A DNA stretch of 6,091 nt. It comes from Bordetella parapertussis. Lineage in GTDB: Bacteria; Pseudomonadota; Gammaproteobacteria; Burkholderiales; Burkholderiaceae_C. The stretch spans positions 1-6,091 of the forward strand of contig CALQBT020000185.1 in assembly GCA_943328885.2 (NCBI GenBank), read 5' to 3'. Shown here one piece after another: positions 1 through 5,309 of the stretch (the first letter of the stretch is position 1; every line of letters begins with the position of its first letter). The notes beneath the pieces were generated by a model. It worked only from the letters and a program-made list of their open reading frames with translations. It did no database searches and was not told where the DNA came from. Position numbers and translations under genes: made by a program.

Positions 1-137
1 CCCCCGGTGGGGTAGCCCGCGACGTCGAACAAGTCCTTCACGCCGAAGCACAAGCCTGTCAGCGGCCCAGTGGCTGCACGCGCCACCGGGGCGTCGGGGT
101 AAGGGACGAAAGCGTGGGCGGGATCGTGCAGTGGCAT
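1..137 (-). CDS. Amidase-signature family hydrolase, N-terminal fragment (cut by window edge)
   Basis: Only the first 45 codons are present; the gene continues past the left edge. The protein begins MPLHDPAHAFVPYPDAP and reaches the segment GVKDLFDVAGYPTGG at about residues 32-46. That segment is the first conserved block of the amidase-signature family, and Lys34 corresponds to the lysine of its Ser-cisSer-Lys catalytic triad. The two serines and the glycine/serine-rich signature lie outside the window. Members hydrolyse amide bonds in the cytoplasm; GatA, AtzF-type allophanate hydrolase and many general amidases share this fold, so the substrate cannot be named. The start is supported by an AGGA Shine-Dalgarno sequence (plus-strand 144-147) six bases before the ATG. 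There is no signal peptide. The gene is divergent from the rhodanese gene. I am confident of the family and have no view on the substrate. Confidence 0.82.
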   Translation of the reverse strand, partial: MPLHDPAHAFVPYPDAPVARAATGPLTGLCFGVKDLFDVAGYPTG

Positions 138-143
138 GGTCTG

Positions 144-147
144 TCCT
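144..147 (-). promoter_or_regulatory. Ribosome binding site of the amidase gene
   Basis: Read on the minus strand this is AGGA, followed by six bases (CAGACC) and the ATG at 137-135. It is the clearest Shine-Dalgarno sequence in the window and fixes the start of the truncated amidase gene. Confidence 0.65.
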
Positions 148-201
148 GGTTGGCGCGGCGAGGTTTTCCGGCTCGCCACAGTGTCGGTGATGTGGCGGCG
201 C

Positions 202-232
202 CGCATCAGCGCGCGGATCACGGGCTGATGCG
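202..232. repeat. 9-bp inverted repeat between divergent genes, operator candidate
   Basis: The arms CGCATCAGC (202-210) and GCTGATGCG (224-232) are perfect reverse complements separated by 13 bp. Their centres are 22 bp apart, about two helical turns, the geometry expected for a dimeric regulator on one face of the DNA. It lies in the 149-bp divergent gap between the amidase start (137) and the rhodanese start (287), 65 bp and 54 bp from them. No U-run follows either arm, so it does not look like an intrinsic terminator. I see no convincing -35/-10 pair in this gap: a TTGACG at 241-246 has no matching -10. The operator role is inference; the repeat is directly seen. Confidence 0.5.
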
Positions 233-273
233 CGCGATACTTGACGTGCTGCGGCCTATTGCGAGTGCCGCCT

Positions 274-277
274 GGAG
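274..277 (+). promoter_or_regulatory. Ribosome binding site deciding the rhodanese start
   Basis: GGAG sits nine bases before the ATG at 287 but directly abuts the earlier in-frame ATG at 278, where it could not serve as a Shine-Dalgarno sequence. This favours 287 as the start and removes three residues (MTL) from the longest reading. Confidence 0.6.
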
Positions 278-286
278 ATGACGCTG

Positions 287-709
287 ATGAGAAAGTCTGT
301 CCAATCCATGGTCGATGAGGCGATGGCCGTCATCACCACCTACAGCGTCGACGACGCGCGCGACCTGCATGGCCGCGACGATGTGCTGTTCGTCGACCTG
401 CGCGACCCGCGCGAACTCGAGCGCGAGGGCGTGATCCCCGGTGCTTTTCACGCACCGCGCGGCATGCTTGAGTTCTGGGTCGACCCCGAGTCGCCCTACC
501 ACAAGCCGGTGTTCAGCGAGCCGGGCAAGCGCTACGTGCTGTTTTGCGCCGGCGGCTGGCGCTCCGCGCTGTCGACCCGCACGCTGCAGCAGATGGGCCT
601 GGAAGAAGTCGGCCATATCGAGGGTGGCTTTGGCGCTTGGAAAGCCGCCGGCGCGCCCGTGGCCGACAAGGCCGCTGCGGCACCGCGCAGCAAGCCTGGC
701 GCTGCGTGA
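287..709 (+). CDS. Single-domain rhodanese-like sulfurtransferase
   Basis: 140 residues from the ATG at 287, one rhodanese domain of the usual size. Rhodaneses move sulfane sulfur from a donor such as thiosulfate or a persulfide onto an acceptor, through a persulfide on a loop cysteine. Here the active loop is CAGGWRS at residues 87-93: Cys87 is the nucleophile and the six-residue loop ending in Arg fits sulfurtransferases rather than the longer loop of Cdc25-type phosphatases. The N-terminal rhodanese block is visible as VLFVDLRDPRELEREGVIPGA (about 33-53) and the C-terminal block as HIEGGFGAWKAAGAPV (about 110-125). No signal peptide or membrane segment is seen, so it is probably cytoplasmic. 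The last 15 residues are an Ala/Pro/Lys tail. An in-frame ATG at 278 is an alternative start, less likely because the GGAG would touch it. The gene converges on the FAD oxidoreductase gene with 15 bp between stops. The physiological sulfur donor is unknown. Confidence 0.9.
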   Translation: MRKSVQSMVDEAMAVITTYSVDDARDLHGRDDVLFVDLRDPRELEREGVIPGAFHAPRGMLEFWVDPESPYHKPVFSEPGKRYVLFCAGGWRSALSTRTLQQMGLEEVGHIEGGFGAWKAAGAPVADKAAAAPRSKPGAA

Positions 710-724
710 CTCTCTCGGTAGGTG

Positions 725-1858
725 TCAGCCCAGGCCTTGAGCCGCCTGGCCGCGCAGCATCCCGGCGACCCGATCGGCCATCGCCAGGCTGGCGGTCAGC
801 CCGGGCGACTCGATGCCGAACAGATTGACCAAGCCGGCCACGCCGTGTGTCTCGGCGCCGTCGATGCGGAAATCGGCCGCAGGCTCACCCGGCCCGCTGA
901 TCTTGGGCCGCAGACCGGCGTAGCCCGGCTGCAGCGTGCCGTCGGCCAGCGCAGGCCAGTAGCGGCGCACCTCGGCGTAGAAGGCCTCGGCCTCGGCCGG
1001 ATCCACGCTGTAGTCGAGCTGGTCGACCCAGCGAAAGCTCGGACCGAAACGAGCCTGGCCACCGAGGTCCAGCGTCAGGTGCACGCCCAGGTGGCTGCTC
1101 TGGCCTGGCGCAGGGTAGACCAGGCGCGAGAACGGCGCGCGGCCGCTGAGCGTGAAATAACAGCCTTTGGCCAAGCGCTCGCGTGGCACATGGGCTGGCG
1201 CCAGGCCGGCCAGCGTTCGCGCCAACGCCGGTGCGTCCAAGCCTGCGCTGTTGACCACGCAGGCCGCGCGCAGCGTCATCGCGTCCGTGCCGGCCGTGTT
1301 GACGTCGAGTTCAATGCCTTGCGGCGTGATGCGCCCGCCTTGCACCCGGGCGCCCAGCGCCAGCACCGCGCCGGCGCGCTCGGCGTCGCCTAGCAAGGCC
1401 AGCATCAGCCCATGGCTGTCGATGATGCCGGTCGACGGCGACAGCAGCGCGCCCACGCAGTGCAGCGCCGGCTCCATCGCGATGGCCTGGGCCGCCGACA
1501 GCGGCTGCAGGTCGTGCACGCCGTTGGCCGCTGCGGTGACGCGCAGCCGATCGAGCGCGGCCATCTCATCAACGCTTGTCGCGACGATGAGCTTGCCACA
1601 GCGCTGGTGGGCCACGCCGTGGCTGGCGCAGTAGTCGTAGAGCAGGCGATTGCCCTGCACGCAGAGCGCCGCCCGCAGCGAACCGGTTGGGTAGTAGATG
1701 CCGGCGTGGATGACCTCGCTGTTGCGCGAGCTGATGCCGGTGCCAAAAGCGTTCTCGGCCTCCAGCACGATCACCTCCCGGCCGGCGAGTGCCAGCGCGC
1801 GCGCCACCGCCAGGCCGACGACACCGGCGCCGACCACCACTGCGTCGACCTGCTCCAT
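725..1858 (-). CDS. FAD-dependent oxidoreductase, L-2-hydroxyglutarate oxidase (LhgO)-like
   Basis: 377 residues. The dinucleotide-binding GAGVVG at residues 10-15 and the acidic Glu33 at the end of the second strand (VIVLEAE) show a Rossmann FAD domain of the DAO/GlpO superfamily. The stretch from 43 to 63 ([21 protein letters not shown]), CGKLIVA at 87-93, [17 protein letters not shown] at 257-273 and the C-terminal [18 protein letters not shown] (347-364) line up with LhgO/L2HGDH. Those enzymes oxidise L-2-hydroxyglutarate to 2-oxoglutarate and pass electrons to the respiratory chain. It is shorter than E. coli LhgO (about 420 residues), and the family's usual H-N-S-G in the first motif reads R-N-S-E here, so the substrate may be another 2-hydroxy acid. 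No signal peptide is visible; family members are peripheral membrane or soluble proteins. It is the second gene of an operon, 12 bp after the dehydrogenase stop, with no strong Shine-Dalgarno sequence, which fits translational coupling. The family is sure; the substrate is not. Confidence 0.85.
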   Translation of the reverse strand: MEQVDAVVVGAGVVGLAVARALALAGREVIVLEAENAFGTGISSRNSEVIHAGIYYPTGSLRAALCVQGNRLLYDYCASHGVAHQRCGKLIVATSVDEMAALDRLRVTAAANGVHDLQPLSAAQAIAMEPALHCVGALLSPSTGIIDSHGLMLALLGDAERAGAVLALGARVQGGRITPQGIELDVNTAGTDAMTLRAACVVNSAGLDAPALARTLAGLAPAHVPRERLAKGCYFTLSGRAPFSRLVYPAPGQSSHLGVHLTLDLGGQARFGPSFRWVDQLDYSVDPAEAEAFYAEVRRYWPALADGTLQPGYAGLRPKISGPGEPAADFRIDGAETHGVAGLVNLFGIESPGLTASLAMADRVAGMLRGQAAQGLG

Positions 1859-1870
1859 GGCGGGTCGGAC

Positions 1871-2947
1871 TCAGATGCCGCCGGCCACCAGCGCGGCCAC
1901 CGCCTCGCCGACTTGCGTGGTGTTGGCCGCGCCGCCCAGGTCGGGTGTTCTCGGGCCGTCGCGCAGCACGGTCGTGATCGCGCGCATCACCGCGTCGTGT
2001 GCTTCGCGATGGCCGAGGAAGTCGAGCATCATCGCCGCCGACCAGATCATCGCCACCGGGTTGGCGATGTTGCGGCCGTAGATGTCGGGCGCCGAACCGT
2101 GCACCGGCTCGAACAGGCTGGGGAACTTGCGCTCGGGGTTCAGGTTGGCCGATGGCGCGATGCCTATCGTGCCGGTGCAGGCCGGCCCCAGGTCGGACAG
2201 GATGTCGCCGAACAGGTTGGTCGCCGCGACCACATCGAAGCGCTGGGGCTGCAGCACGAAGCGCGCGGCCAGGATGTCGATGTGCTGCTTGTCCCAGCTG
2301 ATGTCGGGGTGGCGGGCGGCGGCCTCGGCCGCGCGCTCGTCCCACCAGGGCATCGAGATCGCGATGCCATTGCTTTTGGTGGCCACCGTCACGTGTTTGC
2401 GTTCGCGGCTGCGGGCCAGGTTGAAGGCGTAGTTCAGCAAGCGCTCGCTGCCATGGCGGGTGAAGATCGACTCCTGCACCACGAACTCGCGTTCAGTGCC
2501 GGCAAAGGCCACGCCACCGACCGCGCTGTACTCGCCTTCGGTGTTCTCGCGCACGATCAGCATGTCAATCTCGCCGGGTTTTCTGTTCGCCAAGGGGCAG
2601 GGCACGCCCTCGAACAGCCGCGCTGGCCGCAGGTTGATGTACTGGTCGAACTCACGCCGGAACTTCAGCAGCGAGCCCCACAGCGAGACATGGTCGGGCA
2701 CCGCGGCCGGCCAGCCCACCGCACCGAACAGGATCGCGTCCATGCCGCCGATCTGATCCTTCCAGTCGTCGGGCATCATCTGGCCGTGTTGGGCGTACCA
2801 GTCGCAGCTGGCCCAGTCTATCGGCCTGAAGTCCAGCGCCAAGCCGAAGCGCTTGACGGCGGCTGCCAGCACACGCTGGCCCTCGGGCATCACTTCGCGG
2901 CCGATGCCGTCGCCTGGGATGATCGCGATGCGTTGGGTCTGGCTCAT
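1871..2947 (-). CDS. ttuC: Tartrate dehydrogenase / D-malate dehydrogenase (decarboxylating)
   Basis: 358 residues from the start MSQTQRIAIIPGDGIG. It belongs to the isocitrate/isopropylmalate dehydrogenase family and resembles E. coli DmlA (YeaU) and Agrobacterium TtuC along its whole length. These NAD-dependent, metal-requiring enzymes oxidise D-malate to pyruvate plus CO2, or act on tartrate. Visible landmarks are GDGIG (12-16), the substrate-arginine region SLLKFRREFDQYINLRP (92-108; Arg97, Arg107), VRENTEGEY (132-140; Arg133), Lys191 in KSNG, the metal aspartates Asp224, Asp248 and Asp252 (NLFGDILSD), and the cofactor loop EPVHGSAPDIYG (280-291). Nothing essential is missing. A longer in-frame start at 3037 would add 30 residues with no family counterpart, so ATG 2947 is preferred, although its Shine-Dalgarno is weak. 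It leads the leftward operon with the LhgO-like gene and is divergent from the nitronate monooxygenase gene. Sequence alone does not separate tartrate from D-malate as the preferred substrate; dmlA is the alternative symbol. Confidence 0.93.
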   Translation of the reverse strand: MSQTQRIAIIPGDGIGREVMPEGQRVLAAAVKRFGLALDFRPIDWASCDWYAQHGQMMPDDWKDQIGGMDAILFGAVGWPAAVPDHVSLWGSLLKFRREFDQYINLRPARLFEGVPCPLANRKPGEIDMLIVRENTEGEYSAVGGVAFAGTEREFVVQESIFTRHGSERLLNYAFNLARSRERKHVTVATKSNGIAISMPWWDERAAEAAARHPDISWDKQHIDILAARFVLQPQRFDVVAATNLFGDILSDLGPACTGTIGIAPSANLNPERKFPSLFEPVHGSAPDIYGRNIANPVAMIWSAAMMLDFLGHREAHDAVMRAITTVLRDGPRTPDLGGAANTTQVGEAVAALVAGGI

Positions 2948-2978
2948 GGAGAGGTCTCTGGCTGTGGGGAATGCGCGG

Positions 2979-2984
2979 ATGCTA
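2979..2984 (-). promoter_or_regulatory. Weak candidate -10 element for the ttuC operon
   Basis: On the minus strand this reads TAGCAT (four of six matches to TATAAT), about 31 bp before the ttuC start. I see no good -35 hexamer at 16-18 bp, so the promoter would need an activator or a different sigma factor. This is a tentative mark only. Confidence 0.2.
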
Positions 2985-3036
2985 GACCATCTCGCCGACG
3001 CGGCTGTCGAGCGCAGCCACTGGCAGATTCCCGCCA

Positions 3037-3048
3037 TGACCTAGGTCA
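3037..3048. promoter_or_regulatory. Perfect 12-bp palindrome, CRP/FNR-type operator candidate
   Basis: TGACCTAGGTCA is a perfect palindrome in the 171-bp gap between the divergent ttuC and nitronate monooxygenase genes, 89 bp from the ttuC start and 70 bp from the start chosen for the other gene. With one flanking base, the minus strand reads TTGACCTAGGTCAT, close to the TTGAT-N4-ATCAA pattern of FNR/Anr/Dnr-family sites (left half 4 of 5, right half 3 of 5). The core contains CTAG, a tetranucleotide scarce in many proteobacterial genomes, which makes chance less likely. On the plus strand, AGGT within it could also act as a Shine-Dalgarno for a GTG at 3053. The regulator is unknown and the role is inference; the palindrome is certain. 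Confidence 0.5.
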
Positions 3049-3118
3049 AGCCGTGAAAGGCCTGCGGCCTGTAGCCTGCCGACTGCTCACCGACGGCCGC
3101 TGTGCGGCGCGAATCCTC

Positions 3119-4357
3119 ATGCCGAATGCTTCTGAACCCGTTCCCGCCCATCTGCTGTCCGCCTGGGCGGCCAGCGGGCTGAACGCGATGACGCTGGCTG
3201 GCCGGCGGCTGCTGCCGATCATCCAGGGCGGCATGGGCGTGGGGGTGTCGGCGCACCGATTGGCCGGCGCTGTCGCGGCCCAAGGCGGGGTGGGCACGCT
3301 CAGCGCGGTGGATCTGCGGCGCCACCACCCTGACTTGATGGCGCGAACCCAGGGTCTGTCGTCGCGGGTCGGCTGCGATGCCGACACCAAGGTTCAGATC
3401 GATGCCGCCAACCTCGAGGCCGTCGATCGCGAGGTCAAGGCAGCGCGCGCCGCCGCTGGCGGCTGCGGCTTGATCGCGATGAACGTGATGCGCGCGGTCA
3501 GCGACTATGTGGCTTATGTCCGGCGCTCGCTTGAGGCCGGCGTCGACATGGTGGTGGTGGGTGCCGGCCTGCCGCTGGACTTGCCCGACCTGGCGGCCGA
3601 CCACCCCAAGGCCTTGCTGGTGCCCATCCTCAGTGACGCCCGCGGCGTGGCCTTGGTGGTCAAGAAGTGGGAGCGCAAGAAGCGCCTGCCCGACGCGATC
3701 GTGATCGAGCACCCGCGGCTTGCTGGAGGCCACCTCGGGGCGGCCAGGATTGCCGATCTGAACGATCCGCGCTTCGATTTCGAGCGCGTGATCCCCGAAT
3801 CGCTGGACTTCCTGCGCCAGGCCGGGCTGGAGGGCCGGATACCGCTGATCGCCGCCGGTGGCATCCGCCGCTGCGAGGACATCGCACGCATCCAGGGCCT
3901 GGGCGGCGCGGGGGTGCAACTCGGCACGCCGTTTGCCGTGACCCACGAGTGCGACGCCAGCGACGAGTTCAAGCGCGTGCTGGCCGAGGCCCGCGATGAA
4001 GACCTGGTCGAGTTCATCAGTGTCGCTGGCTTGCCGGCGCGCGCGGTGGCCACGCCTTGGCTCAAGGCCTACCTGAAGATCGAGCCCAGGTTGCAGACGG
4101 TGGCCAGGTCCAAGTCGCGCTGCACCAAGGCTTTCGATTGCCTGGCCCACTGCGGCTTGCGCGACGGTCTGCCCGGCTGGGGCCAGTTCTGCATCGACAA
4201 CCAGCTTGCCGCGGCGCTGCGGGGTGACCTCAAGAAGGGCTTGTACTTTCGCGGCGCTGGCGCCCTGCCCTTCGGCGCGCAGATCCGCAGCGTGCGCGAG
4301 CTGATCGAGCGCTTGCTGATGCCTGGCTTGGCGCTGCCCCAGGCGGCTCTGGCCTGA
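3119..4357 (+). CDS. Nitronate monooxygenase-like FMN protein (2-nitropropane dioxygenase family)
   Basis: 412 residues from ATG 3119. A TIM-barrel FMN protein of the NPD/nitronate monooxygenase family, whose characterised members oxidise alkyl nitronates using FMN and O2; related proteins include enoyl reductases such as FabK and PfaD. Visible are the N-terminal LLPIIQGGMGVGVSAHRLAG (31-50), VVVGAGLPLDLPDL (145-158), the active-site loop HPRLAGGHLG (198-207; His205 in GGH), the phosphate-binding IAAGGI (244-249) and GVQLGTPFAVT (265-275). After the barrel a C-terminal segment carries Cys335, Cys341, Cys345 and Cys358, spaced C-x5-C-x3-C-x12-C, which might bind metal. No signal peptide is seen. 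The start is uncertain: 3119 has no clear Shine-Dalgarno; ATG 3188 would begin just before the conserved region (389 residues); GTG 3053 has an AGG seven bases upstream. It is divergent from ttuC and followed after 81 bp by the SDR gene, possibly cotranscribed. The true substrate is unknown. Confidence 0.87.
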   Translation: MPNASEPVPAHLLSAWAASGLNAMTLAGRRLLPIIQGGMGVGVSAHRLAGAVAAQGGVGTLSAVDLRRHHPDLMARTQGLSSRVGCDADTKVQIDAANLEAVDREVKAARAAAGGCGLIAMNVMRAVSDYVAYVRRSLEAGVDMVVVGAGLPLDLPDLAADHPKALLVPILSDARGVALVVKKWERKKRLPDAIVIEHPRLAGGHLGAARIADLNDPRFDFERVIPESLDFLRQAGLEGRIPLIAAGGIRRCEDIARIQGLGGAGVQLGTPFAVTHECDASDEFKRVLAEARDEDLVEFISVAGLPARAVATPWLKAYLKIEPRLQTVARSKSRCTKAFDCLAHCGLRDGLPGWGQFCIDNQLAAALRGDLKKGLYFRGAGALPFGAQIRSVRELIERLLMPGLALPQAALA

Positions 4358-4362
4358 ACCGC

Positions 4363-4413
4363 ACCAGCCCTGGTCTGGGCGCTCGCCGGGGCGGCTTGTG
4401 GCAGACTGCCGCC
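4363..4413 (+). other. Short hairpins in the gap between the nitronate monooxygenase and SDR genes
   Basis: The 81-bp gap holds ACCAG/CTGGT (4363-4374, two-base loop), GGCGGC/GCCGCC (4390-4395 and 4408-4413) and, nested in the latter, the odd palindrome GGCAGACTGCC (4400-4410). None is followed by a run of T, so none is a convincing intrinsic terminator, and read-through from the upstream gene is plausible. I see no good promoter here. Confidence 0.3.
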
Positions 4414-4427
4414 TCCTTCAACTGATC

Positions 4428-4430
4428 GAG
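4428..4430 (+). promoter_or_regulatory. Weak ribosome binding site of the SDR gene
   Basis: GAG lies eight bases before ATG 4439. It is a minimal Shine-Dalgarno, but it supports this ATG, and the TGxxxGIG motif begins at a normal distance (residue 14) from it. Confidence 0.4.
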
Positions 4431-4438
4431 ATCGACCC

Positions 4439-5218
4439 ATGACCGCAGCCGCTCCGCACAACCGAATCGCTCTGGTCACCGGCGCTGGCTCGGGCATCGG
4501 CCTGGCCTGTGCGGCGGCCCTGCTGGCCGATGGCTGGCGGGTGGTCTATGCCGGCCGCAGGGCCGAGACGCTCGCCACGGCCATCGCGCGGGCCGGCGAC
4601 CCCTGGGGCGACACCGCCGATCGGGCGATGGCCTGGCCCTGCGACGTCGGTGACGAGCACGCGGTGGCCGCGATGTTCGATGCTGTTCGCGTGCGTTTCG
4701 GTCGGCTCGACCTGCTGTTCAACAACGCCGGCATCTCGTCGCCGGGGCTCAGCCCCGACGAGTTGGACGCCGCGAGTTGGCGCCGCGCCGTCGACACCAA
4801 TCTCAACGGTGCGTTTTTCTGCCTGTCGCAGGCCTTCAAACTGATGCGCGCGCAGTCGCCGATGGGTGGGCGCATCATCAACAACGGCTCGATCTCGGCC
4901 CATGCGCCGCGGCCGGGCTCGATCGCCTACACCGCCACCAAACACGCGATCACCGGGCTGACCCGTGCCGCCGCGCTGGACGGCCGGGCGTTCGACATCG
5001 CAGTGGGGCAGATCGACATCGGCAATGTCGCGAGCGACATGACCGAGCGCATGGTCAAGGGCGTGCCGCAGGCCGACGGCAGCATCAAGCCCGAGGCGCG
5101 TATGGAGGTGAGCTCGGTGGCTGATGGCTTCATGACGATGGCGCGCTTGCCGCCAGGCGCCAACATCTTGTTCATGACGGTGATGGCGACCAAGATGCCG
5201 TTTGTCGGGCGCGGCTGA
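4439..5218 (+). CDS. Short-chain dehydrogenase/reductase (SDR), classical type
   Basis: 259 residues, typical for classical SDRs, which are cytosolic NAD(P)-dependent oxidoreductases acting on alcohol/carbonyl substrates. The cofactor motif TGAGSGIG is at 14-21 and NNAG at 95-98. The catalytic residues appear as Asn121 (in NLNG), Ser151 (in NNGSIS), Tyr164 and Lys168 (YTATK). Arg40 and Arg41 at the end of the second strand (YAGRR) suggest NADP(H) preference, an inference from the general rule. After strand six the usual PG is replaced by GQIDIGNVASDM (190-201). The C-terminal part (225-259) contains VADGFMTMARLPPGANI, common in this SDR subgroup. No membrane segment or signal peptide is seen. 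It lies 81 bp downstream of the nitronate monooxygenase gene on the same strand and may share its transcript. The substrate cannot be deduced. Confidence 0.92.
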   Translation: MTAAAPHNRIALVTGAGSGIGLACAAALLADGWRVVYAGRRAETLATAIARAGDPWGDTADRAMAWPCDVGDEHAVAAMFDAVRVRFGRLDLLFNNAGISSPGLSPDELDAASWRRAVDTNLNGAFFCLSQAFKLMRAQSPMGGRIINNGSISAHAPRPGSIAYTATKHAITGLTRAAALDGRAFDIAVGQIDIGNVASDMTERMVKGVPQADGSIKPEARMEVSSVADGFMTMARLPPGANILFMTVMATKMPFVGRG

Positions 5219-5219
5219 G

Positions 5220-5269
5220 GCCTGCTGCAGGCTGCGTTAGCGAATCCTGCGACCCGTCTCGACGGGTTT
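5220..5269 (+). terminator. Hairpin pair after the SDR gene, possible intrinsic terminator
   Basis: Two base from the SDR stop codon the odd palindrome GCCTGCTGCAGGC (5220-5232) can form a five-pair hairpin. It is followed by a second, perfect seven-base inverted repeat, ACCCGTC/GACGGGT (5252-5258 and 5261-5267), which would fold as a six-pair stem with a CTCG loop. The second stem ends in only three T (5267-5269), so termination may be partial. No other terminator candidate lies before the next gene at 5310. Confidence 0.4.
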
Positions 5270-5309
5270 GATCGGCGCACTGGTGGCGATCTGGCAGCAT
5301 CGGGATTCG

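Noticed and set aside
241..262. TTGACG (241-246) with TATTGC (257-262) as a promoter for the rhodanese gene.
   Set aside because: The spacing is 10 bp instead of 16-18, and no other hexamer at the right distance resembles a -10 element.
730..749. CCAGGC/GCCTGG inverted repeat at the convergent ends of the rhodanese and FAD oxidoreductase genes, considered as a terminator.
   Set aside because: The six-pair stem has an eight-base loop, lies within the last codons of the oxidoreductase gene, and has no T-run on either strand.
2948..3037. Extension of the ttuC reading frame to an upstream start at 3037.
   Set aside because: The extra 30 residues have no counterpart in TtuC/DmlA proteins, which begin just before the GDGIG strand, and they would cover the divergent control region.
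3041..4150. A 369-codon minus-strand open frame opposite the nitronate monooxygenase gene.
   Set aside because: It mirrors conserved codons of a clear family member and yields a low-complexity Gln/His/Arg-rich product with no domain. It is a composition shadow.
1412..4357. A 981-codon plus-strand open frame spanning the ttuC and LhgO-like genes and running into the nitronate monooxygenase gene.
   Set aside because: Its first two thirds are antisense to two well-supported genes and give a His/Arg/Ala-rich translation without recognisable domains. Stop codons are rare in this high-GC sequence. Only the part from about 3119 is a real protein.
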